Part shown: positions 45,993 through 57,167 of the stretch, piece by piece
How the letters are laid out: each line of letters starts with the position of its first letter
How positions within the stretch are numbered: the stretch's first letter is position 1
Origin: Phragmites australis
Lineage: Eukaryota; Streptophyta; Magnoliopsida; Poales; Poaceae
Length of the DNA stretch: 64,000 nt
Assembly (NCBI RefSeq): GCF_958298935.1
Contig: NC_084942.1
Coordinates: 5,649,501 to 5,713,500, forward strand
Direction of reading: 5' to 3'
The notes under the pieces: model-generated
What the model saw: only the letters and a program-made list of their open reading frames with translations
Database searches by the model: none
What the model was told of the DNA's origin: nothing
Made by a program: the position numbers and the translations under genes

Positions 45993-46501
45993 GGAAAAGT
46001 CCATTTTACCATTCCAATTATTAGTTTTTCCATTGAACTCCATACAAAATTTTGACTCGTTTAACCCCCCGAACTAGGCCAGTTCACCCCTAATAAAAAT
46101 TGTCCTCCTTTCTTTTTCTCCTCATATATATAGTCTTTTTAGTTCAAATTTTGTGGTGTCATACAAGGCATAATGCCCTATTTTGGAAAAAAATATTTAA
46201 GATTATTTCATGATTAATTTTTCATGCATTACATATCTTGAGGTTTATATCATATACTCCCATCCTATGAAATAATCACAAAATATCAGGCATATTTTTG
46301 CAACATGGCGTATGATGTAGTTTATCACCTAAAAAATTTGAACCCAAAACATAACTTGTACAAAAAGAAACAAAAAAAGACAAAATTTTTATTAGGGGAT
46401 GAATTGACCCAATTTAAATAGATTGAGGGTTTAAATAAGTAAAAAATTGTGTGAGGTTAAGTGGCCAGATCGAATAGTTGGGTAATAAATCGATCTTTTC
46501 C
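45993..46501. mobile_element. MULE-type MITE (509 bp) with 9-bp target duplication
   Basis: The left end starts GGAAAAGTCCATTTTACC. The reverse complement of the right end starts GGAAAAGATCGATTTATTAC. The two ends stay alignable for about 110 bases, including taaaaattgtc near the inner limit. The element is flanked by TTGATTTTT at 45,984-45,992 and again at 46,502-46,510. Long inverted repeats plus a perfect 9-base duplication are the signature of Mutator-like elements. There is no coding capacity. This kind of ggaaaagt-ended MITE is common in grasses. Confidence 0.92.
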
Positions 46502-46510
46502 TTGATTTTT

Positions 46511-47499
46511 CATGATTTCTGAAACATAGCTTTGACTACTACTTTTTATAATTTTGTATCAATATATTCTATAAAATTATAATTTTATTAAATAATATGT
46601 AAATACAAATCTAGTAGTATAATTTTCATATAGCTATAATTTTGAACATATTTGTGGTGAAAATTATAAAAGAAAAATAACAAGGAATAGAGGTGGCATC
46701 AAATCAAATTAGGTAAAAGAACTAAGCCTTGGCTTGGATGGTTAGTGGAGGTGGTTATACCTCTTACTTACCAGGAATCAACCTCAGATTTGCTCATTAT
46801 GTGTCTCACCAAGATGGATGTTTTTTTGAGTGGTAGGTGACATACCCGTCGATAGGAAGACACTTGTGGTGACTTCATCAATCTCCAAGCTTCATATCTT
46901 TAATCTTCAGTAGGCATTATGTGAGTGCATGCCTATCGTAATTTGAATATGTGAGTGTGTCTACGTGTTGTACTGAGATTTTTTTTTAAAAAATCAAATC
47001 AGATAAAACTACCAAAAGTACTTCAGAAGTGACATTTTGCTACTAGGCGCGCTTGGCTGATCTGCTCGGGGAGAAGTTAACAATTGTTGAAGTTGGCCAA
47101 CGATGGCTTTGGAATTGGAGCTGCTGTTCTTGCAGCCTCACATGCACTAGAAAAACAATTGTGAGATTTGAATTCTGAGCTAGAAAACTTTTCGTATGAG
47201 GTTTTTTGAACATAACAACAAGCATCTTTCCAATCATATGAAATTCTATGGAATGCCTTAATCCATAGGAATTTTGGAGGAAATCTAAATTCTAAAAGGC
47301 CCTAGATAGTCCTAGGAGGCCAACAGGCTGTGCAGCTGAGTGTACACTATTGTTTCCACGCTCCCCTTTTCATTATTTGACCAGGAGTTCCAGGTTTCCC
47401 GCCATTGGGCCACAAATAGACCTCAAAATAGTGCTTGGCGGATGCACGTTGCATACTATGAAGCCGTCATGGATCTCGCCCCGCCGTGCACCGCCGCAT
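46511..47499. other. Intergenic DNA up to the Tat element
   Basis: No gene was recognised. A short plus-strand ORF (47,340-47,582) runs into the presumed LTR start and resembles nothing known. Confidence 0.4.
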
Positions 47500-48140
47500 T
47501 GTTACAACACATCCGGCAATGGCAACACAACAAGTGGGCTGCGAAGGATGGAAAACCAGAAGAAGCCATATCGAATATCTAACTATGGGTATATATGCAT
47601 AAGTAATATATCATGTACGGAAATGATATGTACAATACATATTAAGAAGCTTTAGATATCACGGAACCGAATCAGCGGTACCTGATACTCCTGGAATCAA
47701 GGAAGTACATATCAAGAAGGTTTCGATGGTTACCCAACTCGATACGATTAGTACTCAAAACAGATTTATCTACTTAGACGTCAAGGAAGATAACTTTCTA
47801 TCGACCACGGCTATATAGGAGTCGGTACCTCACCCCTATATAAGGCAAAAAGGCTGGAGAGAGGGAACTCAAGGCAAGCATCAAGACCCTAATAGAGAAG
47901 ATATTCGGCGACTTTAGTTTTAGGTTAGATTATATCAGATATACTCTCTGTAATAGTTTTAGACACATTGTTTGTACTCGAGATCATCAATATACGGCAG
48001 TAACACCCCCACAAGACGTAGGGTATTACTCCAAACGGAGGCACGAACCTGTATACATCGATTGTCTCGTCTCGTGATTAATCCCTGCACTCGAAGGTAC
48101 CTAGTCAATTTATGGATATATTGTCAGGAACTAATCTTCA
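47500..48140 (+). repeat. 5' LTR of the Tat element
   Basis: The right end is fixed by CA at 48,140 followed by AG and the primer site. The left end at tgttacaacac (47,500) is a proposal: cacaacaagtgggct nearby has a rough partner just left of 55,298. A TATA box, TATATAAG, lies at 47,837-47,844. The R-U5 phrase agacgtagggtattactcc followed by cgaacctgtatacatcg (48,015-48,058) is typical of this group in grasses. Confidence 0.7.
47837..47844 (+). promoter_or_regulatory. TATA box of the Tat LTR
   Basis: The sequence cacccctatataaggc lies about 300 bases before the LTR end. It should set the start of the genomic RNA of the element. Confidence 0.7.
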
Positions 48141-48143
48141 AGT

Positions 48144-48160
48144 TGGCGCGCCAGGTAGGG
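48144..48160 (+). other. Primer-binding site of the Tat element
   Basis: TGGCGCGCCAGGTAGGG follows three bases after the LTR end. It has the TGG start expected for pairing with a tRNA CCA end and is the form commonly seen in grass Tat-like elements. I do not assign the tRNA. Confidence 0.75.
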
Positions 48161-48187
48161 GCCTTCTTCTGTTTTGCAGGATTAATC

Positions 48188-50300
48188 ATGTATCGGGCTC
48201 ACGTTTACGTCGGATTCTCCGACAACGGCTTCTACAACCACTTCGAGTCGACGGCGGACAGCTTTGAATCCCCTCTCATCGACTCGAAGATCATCTTCGG
48301 AACTACGGTTTTCCGTTGGGACAGCAAAGGTGGACTGATCCACACCGGTACCTTCGAATCCAGACCAGTGGATGCGTACCATGAGGTGGGACATCTTGAG
48401 TGGGATCCCGCAGAGCCTAATGTTCTCCACTGCATGGACACCAACAGCGATGAGGGTGGCGACGGTGATTCTAACGCTAGCCAGAGCAGCCGAACAGATC
48501 GATTCGTGTATATGGCTAAAAGCAACGACCCCCCATCAGCTGACCCAATGGCGATAGATACAAAGGCCGTGGTCGACCACCAATGGTACCGGCGCCGAGT
48601 TATCACAGGAAACATCCGCAGCTGGAGCCTTACGTGCACCCGACACGACCCTTCACCGGTGGACCACAGGAGAGCCGCTGCCTCCTGGCCTCTCTCGGCG
48701 ACTTCCGGTCGGTGCGCCTCCACCCGTGACGACTCACGGCTCAAGGGAGAAGCTCCCTCCGAACAGTCACCATGAAGCTCCATCGGCTCGACCGCCACCG
48801 AGCCTTGGTAACGATGTATTCAGTACTCCGTACGCTAACATACAAGGAGCGCATCTGATCCTCTGATCCCTTCCAGAGTTAGATCCGACGAATTCGCTAA
48901 CTCCTATGGTCAATCAAGTCAAGACCCTACTCGATGCAGCTCAGATCCAAGTTGCTCGAGCAAATAATCCCAGCGATTCCAGGCCCCCCAGTCGGTATGG
49001 TACCGACTCGAGGAGTCACGGGCAGGAATGCTCTCGAGTAGGGGAATCTCATACGGGAAGCTTAGGTGGTCGAGCCCGAACATGACAATGTGGGCTAAAC
49101 TGTAGCTGCCCTGTCCATAGGCGTGAAAATCAGGAAGATATGAGGAATCTTATTCCTCACAATCGGCATGATCTACGGATGGTGATCGAAAACCACCATA
49201 AAGAACGCCATGAAGATGATCGCCACTACTATGACCGCCGATCTACAGGACGAGATGGTCGACATGACTCCCCTACTCAAAGAGGCAAGCATGACAGTCC
49301 CCCCCCCCACCTCCTCCTGATGAGTTCGACGGGGGCTGCGAGGCTTTCATGCACGAACTTCGGTCAATTCGGTGGCCCGAGAAGTTCAAAGCGGGCCCGA
49401 TCTAGAAATATGATGGGAAAATTAATCCCAATGAGTGGTTGTAGATCTACACCACTGTTATTCGAGCAGCTGGTGGTAACAATTGACTAATGGCCAATTA
49501 CCTGTTAACCGCCCTTGATGGACCTGCAAGGTCCTAGTTGCTAAACTTGCCGTCCAACTCGATTAGTTCGTGGGCAGAACTTAAGGCTCAGTTCATAGCC
49601 AATTTGCAAGGCACATTCGAGTGCCCAGGAACGGAGAACGACCTCCACTAGCTACACCAAGGTGACAATGAATCTCTTCAAGATTTTATTGCCGGTTCAG
49701 CGACAAGTGTAACACGATCCCGGAAATCTCCGATGAGTCGGTAATCATCACCTTCAAACGATGTGTTCAGGACACAGATTTACGTGGAAAGATGGCTACT
49801 CGAAAGATCCGTATGGTCAAAGATCTTTTTGAGTTAGCCGACAAGTGCGCAAAATGAGCGGAAGCGCAGGTGCGCGCTAAAAACCTTCAATCTAGCAAGG
49901 ACAAACCCGAGTCCTCGAAGAGCGAAGGAAAGAAGACCAAACCCGGTGACAAGCGCAAGGGTCCCGATACGACTATAGCTACAGTCGACAGGAGCAAATC
50001 GCGCAACACTAGGGACAGCAAAGGCCTCAGTCGAGGTGGCGGAAAGTGGTGTCCCATCCATCAGAACAACCAGCACGACTTCGACGAGTGCTATGTGTTC
50101 AAGAAGAAGCTTGATGAAAAAATCAAGGCGAACACCGAGCGTGGCAATAACCAGGCTAAGTCAAACCTTGAGGGTAACGAGCCCCAGTTCCATGAGGCAG
50201 ACCACAGCTTGGCGCACATCTTCAGAGGATCCGCCACGTACGAGTCCAAAAGGCAGTACAAGGGAGTCGAGCGAGAAGTCAACTTGGCCCTAACTGGGCC
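48188..50300 (+). pseudogene. Tat gag, decayed
   Basis: The ATG at 48,188 starts MYRAHVYVGFSDNGFYNHFE, a leader domain open to 48,775. The capsid-like part is in pieces around 49,400-49,860, with YDGKINPNEW, NYLLTALDGPAR and WAELKAQFIANLQGTFECPG, interrupted by stops. A basic segment (49,870-50,030) precedes a Cys/His motif, WCPIHQNNQHDFDEC (about 50,049-50,093), the usual gag knuckle of this lineage. A run of ten C bases (49,299-49,308) coincides with a frame change. Confidence 0.8.
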
Positions 50301-50760
50301 CTCTCGGTATCTCAGGTGGTCAAAACAGTCGATCACCTTTGATCAAACCGACCATCCGGTCGTGATACCACATCCTGGTCGATACCTGGTTGTGGTTTAG
50401 CTGACCATACTCAACATCAAAGTTTTCAGAACTCTGATCGATGGTGGTAATTCACTCAACCTCATTTTCTCCAAACCTTGGACAAGATGGGAATTCAGAT
50501 ATCAGAGCTTAAAACAGGAGTCGAGCCTTTCCACGGCATAACTCCCAACTCATCGAGCATGCCTCTTGACTAGATTGAGCTATCGATCACATTTGGCACG
50601 CCCGATAATTTCCGCATAGAAAAGCTGACCTTTGATGTTGCGGACTTTGAGATGGCGTACAATGTGATTCTAGGCCGCCCAATGCTGGGCAAGTTCATGG
50701 CGGTGGTTCACTCTGCCTACCAAACGCTCAAGATCCCGGGTCCTAAGGGGGGCATTTAGT
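50301..50760 (+). pseudogene. Tat aspartic protease, decayed
   Basis: The active-site segment reads TLIDGGNSLNLIF (Asp codon 50,440-50,442). The Asp-Gly-Gly form is what I recall as normal for grass Tat elements. Downstream are FHGITPNSSSMPLD, TFGTPDNFRIEKLTFDVADF and YNVILGRPMLGKFMAVVHSA. At least two stops interrupt the frame. The stranded fragment at 4,600-4,946 is the same region of a related element. Confidence 0.8.
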
Positions 50761-51059
50761 TAAAGGGGATCAGCGCGTAACGGTCAAATGCGACAAGCAA
50801 AGCCTGGATATGGTCGAACACTTCGGTCGAGTGCACTCTCAAGGACGTAAACTCTAAGCGTCAAAGGCACCAAGGTGTCGTCGAGGCCAAAGACTCTAGG
50901 TTCGTAAGTCTTGTTGGCACTTCTGAGTCTGACGACGCCAAAGGAAAAATCAACGACGGCGTGAACAACAAGAAGACCGGTGGTTACGTCAAGGCAGAGC
51001 CCCTCAGCCCGTCTGAAACATCCAAGACGGTTAATATTGGGGCCAATCTTAGCCCCAAA

Positions 51060-52910
51060 TAGGAACTCGAGCTCATCACCTTCCTCCAGGCAAACCAAGA
51101 CGTGTTCGCATGACAATCGTCTGATATGCCTGGGGTCCCCAGGGAGGTGATCAAGCATCGACTAGCTGTTAAACCCAGCGCCAAACCTATGGTGCAGAAG
51201 CAGCGAAGATTTGCGAAAGATAGGAAGCGGGCCATCCAGGAGGAGGTCGATAAGCTCCTAAAGGTGGGCTTCATTCGAGAAGTGCACCATCCTACATGGC
51301 TCATGAATCTCGTCCTCGTCAAGAAGACCAATGGCAGATGAAGAATGTGCGTCGACTTCACCGACCTCAACAAGGCTTGCCCCAAGGATCCTTTTCCTCT
51401 CCCGCGCATCGACCGGATCGTCGACTCTACGGCAGGCTGTGAATTGCTATGTTTTCTAGATGCCTATTCAGGGTATCACCAAATTAGCATAGGATTAGAG
51501 GATGAGGAGAAAATAGCTTTTACTACTCCCTTCGGTATATTTTGCTATGTAAAGATGCCTTTCGGTTTAAAAAACGCTGGTGCTACGTATCAAAGGTGTA
51601 TTCAAAATTGTCTACAACCCTAAATTGGGCGCCATGTAGAAGCATACGTCGATGATGTTGTAGTCAAATCGGAAACCAGAAACGCATTGGTTGACGATCT
51701 CATGGAAACATTCGACAACCTCAGGAAGTATCGCATGATGCCCAACCCCGAAAAGTGCACGTTTGGTGTGCCGTCCAGCAAGTTTCTCGGCTTCCTGGTG
51801 TCAAGTCGCGTCATTGAGGCCAACCCACGCAAAATTGAGGCTCTCGACCAGATGCGGTCACCTCGAACACTGAAGGAGGTTCAGAAACTGACAGGTTGCA
51901 TCGCTGCTCTTAGTCAATTCATTTCCAGGATGGGCGAGCGAGGAATGCCTTTCTTCAAGTTGTTGAAGAAACAAGACCAATTTGAGTGGACAAAAGAAGC
52001 GGAGCGCGCCTTCCAGGACTTAAAAAGGTACTTATCTTCTCCATTAATTCTTACACCGCCTAACGAAAAAGAGGACCTCTTTTTGTATATTGCAGCTACC
52101 CCACAAGTTGTAAGCACGATACTGGCGGTCGAACGGGAATGTTTCGAGAAAAAGGCCAAGGTCCAGAAACCTGTTTATTACGTGAGCGAGGTTCTACACG
52201 ATGCTAAGCTACGATACTCGCAAGTACAGAAGCTGATATATGCAGTCTTGATGTCTTCTCGAAAATTACGGCACTACTTTCAAGCGCACAGGATCACGGT
52301 CATGACAACGTATCCGCTGAAGGATGTAATACACAATCGAGAAGCTACTGGACAAATCGCGCAATGGGCGGCAGAACTAAATGAGTTCGACGTAAGCTAA
52401 ACACCACGCACAAGTGTGAAATCCGGAGTGTTAGCAGATTTCTTCGCCCTATGGACAAGCGTTGAAGAGACAAGGCCAAACAGGGTCGAAGATCACTGGA
52501 TGCTCTTTTTTGATGGATCGCTCATGCTCCAGGGCTCGGGGGGGGGGGGGGGTGGCATTGTGCTCAAAACTCCAATGGGCAACAAACTCAGGTACATTGT
52601 TTAATTAGGCTTTAAAACTTCTAGTAATGTTGCAGAATATGAAGGACTGGTAAACGGGCTCCGCATAAATGCATCGCTTGGGATTAAACGACTTCTTGTG
52701 AAAGGGGACTCACAGCTAGTCATAAACCAAGTTCAAAAGGAGTACCCATGCTTGAACGACAACATGGCGGCTTACTTACTCGAGGTACGAAAGCTCGAGT
52801 AAAAGTTCGAAGGGCTAGAAGTGATGCATATCAGAAGGAGTGATAACTCTGGTGCGGATGAACTTGCTAGACTCGCTTCTTCTCGAGCACCGGTATCCAT
52901 AGGGGGTCTT
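51060..52910 (+). pseudogene. Tat reverse transcriptase with two RNase H domains, decayed
   Basis: RT begins near 51,126 (MPGVPREVIKHRLAVKP) and shows VKKTNGR, a stop, MCVDFTDLNKACPKDPFPLP, FLDAYSGYHQI, KMPFGLKNAGATYQR and the catalytic box YVDD (51,645-51,656). The connection and first RNase H follow to 52,400 (EALDQMRSPRTLKEVQKLTG, YYVSEVLHDAKLRYSQVQKL). A second, archaeal-type RNase H lies at 52,490-52,900 (LFFDGSL, NVAEYEGLVNGLRI, GDSQLVINQVQ, ADELARLASS). The double RNase H is diagnostic for Tat elements. A run of 15 G bases (52,538-52,552) lies inside the second RNase H. Several stops are present. Confidence 0.9.
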
Positions 52911-53039
52911 TGTTGAGAAACTCTTAAGCCATCTATCCCGATAGTTCAGCGAACGGATGCTGCCCAACCCGACCAGCAGTCTAGTCAGGTCAGCAAGGCA
53001 GAACCCGCATACACGGATGCTGCACTACTCTAACGCAAC

Positions 53040-54280
53040 CTGACTTGGATGACTCCGTACCAAGTCTATCTTGAGGGTCGACACATCCCTGATGATGTTG
53101 TGTCTGCAGCGAAAATTGCTCGTAAATCCAAGCTCTACGTTTTGGTAGACGGCAAGCTCTACCGAAAAGGGAGTAACAAAATCTTGATGAAGTGCATCAC
53201 TCAGGAAGAGGGCAATAAAATATTGCTCGATATCCATGGAGGCACGTGTGGTAATCATGCGTCTTCTCGCACCTTTGTTGGAAATTTTTCCGGCAGGGAT
53301 TCTATTGGCCGATTACCCTCTAGGATGCTTCCGAGCTGGTCAAAAAGTGCAAAAGCTGCCAATTTTTTGGAAGGCAGACCACTCGACCAGTCCAAGCTCT
53401 ACAAACAATTCCTCTTTCTTGGCCTTGCTCCGTTTGGGGCTTGGATATCCTGGGATCATTCCCAAGGGCCCAAGATGGTTACAAGTTCCTATTCATGGCT
53501 ATCGACACATTCACCAAGTGGATAGAGGCCGAACCCATCGGAAAAATAATCGCAGAAGCGGCCAAGAAGTTCATGAGGAGCATAATTACTCGATTCGGCA
53601 TTCCGCATCGGATAATTATGGATAATGGTAGCTAGTTCAGAAGTGGAACCTTCATTGCGTTCTGCGAAGAATTCGGCATTAAGACTTGTTTCGCCTCAGT
53701 AGCTCATCCGTAGAGTAATAGTCAAGTTGAGTGTGCTAATGGTATAGTCTTGCAGGGTATCAAAACTCGGGTCTTTGACAGGTTAAAAGCCTACTCAAAA
53801 CGCTGGGTAAAAGAGCTTCCCTTGGTACTATGGGCCGTTCGTACGTCGACTAATAGGGCCACCGGTGAAACTCTGTTCTTCTTGGTTATAGAGCAGAAGC
53901 AGTGCTCCCGACTGAGTTGAAGTTCGGATCACTTCGAGTGGAAAGTTACTCTGAAGAAGGGTAGGAGCACTTACGAGCGGATGACATAAATTTACTCGAG
54001 GAGTAGCGAGATCGAGCATCTATTCGAGCGGCTAAGTATCAGCAGGCATTGCGTAGATATCAAAGCCAAAAAATTTAACCTAGGCAACTCACTGTTGGGG
54101 ACCTCGTCCTACGGAAGGTGCAGAAACAGGCCCAGTGCCACAAGTTATCGCCTAAGTGGGAAGGACCTTACATAGTAGTTGAGGTCACTCGACCTGGGTC
54201 GGTTCGGCTATCTACTCCAAACGACGAGATATTCGAGCACTCGTGGAACATCGATCAACTTCGAAAGTTTTATTCATAGA
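53040..54280 (+). pseudogene. Tat integrase, decayed
   Basis: The zinc-binding N-terminal part is near 53,150-53,280 (KLYRKGSNKILMKCI, HGGTCGNHASSRTF). The core shows MDILGSFPRAQDGYKFLFMA (first Asp) and FGIPHRIIMDNGS (second Asp), followed by a stop. The third acidic residue sits in SQVECANG. Frameshifts near 53,290 and 53,440 and stops at 53,634 and after 53,700 break it. The C-terminal part ends near 54,280 with NIDQLRKFYS and a stop. Confidence 0.85.
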
Positions 54281-54443
54281 AAAGGTAGGTTACAGGTAAG
54301 TCGATTACATTCGATTTGGTTAGCTACTTGATTACATAGTTTTTTCTTTTTCACTCTAATCCATGTGGCCAGTGCAAAATTGATAAAAAGGATCATTTTA
54401 GATCTTGCAAAAAACCTCAAAGAGTTTGGAAGCGTATTGACCC

Positions 54444-54998
54444 TTATTCGCCCTTAAACGAGTCGAGGAACCTTTTATACTCCTCCCTTGGGCGGCAGCT
54501 GACCATTCTAGAAACCGGCCGCCGACCAGCATAGGGACCAGGGAATGTGGCCGAGGCGAAGACCCTGCTGGAGCTGCTGGCCGGCACCGGTGATGCCGAG
54601 TGGTCTTCTGCGTGGTGCGAAGGCGATCTGGCGGTTGTCAACGAAGAAGATGATCGGGCCTCCTTAGCCGGTGATGACCTGAAGGCTCCATCGCTGAAGA
54701 CCTCGATGGTGGCTTGGTCGATGATCCGGTCGAGATCACCACCATCCTCAATCCTCCCCCGTGCAGAGCGCTGCGCTGTCTGGCTTGAAGCATAGGTCTT
54801 GATGTAATGGCGAACGCGCTGAATGAGGGGATGACGATTATCTGCGGTTGGCGCTTCTTCCCTCTCTTTCTTAGGCCTGCCACTCGAGTCCTTTTTGTCG
54901 GAGGAAATGATGATGATTTCAGGAGGGACCATGGCGAGAGGCCTAGGGGAGAGGACTTCTGGGATTAGTTCACGAGGTGGAGATAGAGTGGAGGCCAT
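54444..54998 (-). CDS. Antisense extra ORF of the Tat element (184 residues)
   Basis: This intact minus-strand ORF lies between integrase and the 3' end of a plus-strand Tat element. The product is hydrophilic and low in hydrophobic stretches: an N-terminus with MASTLSPPRELIPEVLSPRP, then EIIIISSDKKDSSGRPKKER, a helical part (RHPLIQRVRHYIKTYASSQT) and a Ser-rich middle. It has no domain I can name. Tat-lineage elements of grasses are known to carry extra ORFs at this place, some in antisense, of unknown function. What stands out is that this ORF is open while every sense gene of the element is broken, and that a TATA box stands 87 bases upstream of its ATG. It is short enough that chance survival cannot be excluded. 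Confidence 0.65.
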   Translation of the reverse strand: MASTLSPPRELIPEVLSPRPLAMVPPEIIIISSDKKDSSGRPKKEREEAPTADNRHPLIQRVRHYIKTYASSQTAQRSARGRIEDGGDLDRIIDQATIEVFSDGAFRSSPAKEARSSSSLTTARSPSHHAEDHSASPVPASSSSRVFASATFPGPYAGRRPVSRMVSCRPREEYKRFLDSFKGE

Positions 54999-55084
54999 GG
55001 CTTCAAGCTCTACAAGTCCTAGAAGGCAATGGGCAAAGTAAACAAAGGGAGCAATGTGAAGGACAGACGGCTTCGAGTCCCCTC

Positions 55085-55092
55085 TATTTATA
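55085..55092 (-). promoter_or_regulatory. TATA box for the antisense ORF
   Basis: The minus strand reads CACTATAAATAGAGGGG; TATAAATA covers 55,085-55,092. It points at the ATG at 54,998, leaving room for a leader of about 55-60 bases. Confidence 0.65.
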
Positions 55093-55298
55093 GTGGGGGG
55101 AACTGGTCATACTGTATAAACGTAGTCGTCAAGATCCAAAACGATGACGTCGCCTCAGGCGCGTAGCGCGTTCGGCGGAAGTCGAGACATCATGATGGCA
55201 TTATGGCTGGTCTCATCTCTGCAAAGGGGGATGGGCGATCATTATGACACGTCAAATCAAGATTGCAGTGAAAACAAGCACAAATGGGAGTGGGCTTT

Positions 55299-56415
55299 TG
55301 TAGGATCAAGGATACCGACTAGAGGGGAGTGAATAGGCGGTTTTAAAAACTAATTGCTAAGCGATCAAGAAAACTACCGAAAATAAACTAAGGATCACTA
55401 GAGCAATAAGTAGAACAACTAAGAGCTAAGTTGAGGTTTGCAAACCTAGGGTGACATACAACAATTTATAATATAGGAAGATAAATTACTTGAAGTAAAT
55501 TGCATGAAAGTAAATAACTCAAAGATGACACAAGAGATTTTTCACGTGGTATTGGTGATTTGCCGATCACCCCTAATCCACATTGAGGTGAGTTTAAGCT
55601 TCAAACCTCTTCTCTATCAAATATTCAATTCTCACACGAGAAATGGCTCATTCGAGCAACTTGACCTTAAGCCGGAAATGAACAAGAACTACTTAAAACC
55701 TTGATTTCACTAATGAAGCACTTTACCACTCCGGTAAGACGAGCTCAAACCTCTCACAATCACTATCGTGGCTCCTTCACAATCTTCCTTGAAGGGCTCG
55801 ATAGAGCCACAACCTCCAAGCCGTCTAGGAGGTGGCAACCTCCAAGAGTAATAAGTTGATGATGCTTGCTTGAAGGATCACATGTGCCAAATTGCTCAAA
55901 CTCTTTGAAATTATGCACTAGTTGCTCTCAACCTCTCAAAGATGTAATCACCGAGCTAATGAAGAGGGAGAGTGAAGTGCCCTGGTCCGTTATACAGCGA
56001 TCAGACCGCCGCCTGGCCCGGTCAGACCGCCAGCACACAGGAGCACCCAAATGTAGTCTTTTCGACGGTTTTTCTCAAACTATAATTTTCAACTCTATAT
56101 GAAATGCAAGTTTGAGCAATTTGGTACTACAGAAACCTTAAGTAAACACACACCAACCCCTCTTAATAGTACACCACTTATCCTATCAATTCAGTTAATT
56201 TTTCTTCTCTAATCTCCGTTGACCGGTAAAAGAAATTGCCCTACAATTATACTTTTGCCTTGAGCTAGCCATTCTTCATGCTTTCCACTCATGTAACTTC
56301 TAGCTCCGCAACACCTTTGTGACTAACCTTTTCATAACTTATTTAAACATGTTAGTCCATAAAAGATATATTATCATTAATTACCAAAACACGAATTAGG
56401 GACCTAGATGCTTCA
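55299..56415 (-). repeat. Sirevirus 3' LTR (1,117 bp)
   Basis: On the plus strand it starts TGTAGGATCAAGGATACCG and ends GATGCTTCA, giving TG...CA ends. The inner end directly follows the polypurine tract. Its minus-strand start shares phrases with the LTR at 20,208. It contains the palindromic string GGTCAGACCGCC around 55,995-56,040. The target duplication cannot be checked because the other end is outside the window. Confidence 0.85.
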
Positions 56416-56416
56416 A

Positions 56417-56431
56417 TCTCCCCCTTTTTGG
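56417..56431 (-). other. Sirevirus polypurine tract next to the LTR
   Basis: The minus strand reads CCAAAAAGGGGGAGA, followed by the LTR start TGAAGC. Confidence 0.88.
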
Positions 56432-57167
56432 TAATTGATGACAATAAAACTAAGAAGTGATGTAAATTGAGTTTTGAGCCCACTTTTAGCCATTAGCAAA
56501 GAGAAGACTCGAAGGTGAGTTTTCATAGCAAGAGTTTCAAGTAAATGAGATTGAAAAGGATAGTTTGCTATAAAAACTCAAGTCAAGGTAAGCTCCCCCT
56601 AAACATGTGCCTATAATGTTAAAGAGAGGATAAATGTCACAAGTTATAAATTTAAAAGAGAATTTCGACGGAGTTTACTTTGTATATATGGATCCAAGGA
56701 AGGATATATAATTATTAAGATATCCAAAGATCAATATGTGACATGAGAGCGTTTTCCTCGAGACATCCAACAAGGTTAGAACATAGAGGTAAACAATTAA
56801 ACATACTTCAACATATTACAATATTTAGACATAAGGTTCATCACATAGTTCTTAATCAAAAATAAATAAAGATGCAAACATAGTTCATTACAATGTTTAA
56901 ACAATTATGCAAAGCAGATATGCAAATGAGGAAAAAAATTCTTCACTTCTTCCATTTCTCCCCCTTTGGCATCAAATACCAAAAGATCTAGTCACCCTGA
57001 GGAGGAGGAGGACGAGGACGAGGATAGACATTGTAGAAGTGATCGGAGAAAGCAGTGAACCGATCATCAAGCTGCCGCTGTCCAAGAGATAAAGTGTGAA
57101 ACATGTCATGCAATTCTTGGTTCTGAGCATGAAGTGCGGCCATGTCCTCACGAGCCAGGGAAATGGA
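56432..57167. other. Non-coding stretch between extra ORF and 3' LTR
   Basis: AT-rich Sirevirus internal DNA that holds the second polypurine tract. No ORF of interest was seen. Confidence 0.5.
56957..56969 (-). other. Second, upstream polypurine tract
   Basis: The minus strand reads CCAAAGGGGGAGA, 540 bases upstream of the first tract and just after the extra ORF. Multiple polypurine tracts in this position are a known Sirevirus feature. Confidence 0.65.

Larger units (their letters stand above)
47500..55298 (+). mobile_element. Ty3 retrotransposon of the Tat lineage, decayed and interrupted at its 3' end
   Basis: The layout on the plus strand is: 5' LTR to 48,140, primer site at 48,144, gag, protease, reverse transcriptase, two RNase H domains, integrase, then a minus-strand extra ORF with its own promoter. 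An extra RNase H and an additional ORF before the 3' LTR are marks of the Tat lineage. After a purine-rich tract (gcaaagggggatggg, 55,217-55,231) only about 60 bases remain before a Sirevirus LTR starts at 55,299. The rest of the 3' LTR should therefore lie beyond the Sirevirus, outside the window. Confidence 0.88.

Noticed and set aside
47340..47582. Possible captured exon upstream of the Tat LTR
   Set aside because: The peptide resembles nothing known and runs across the presumed LTR start.
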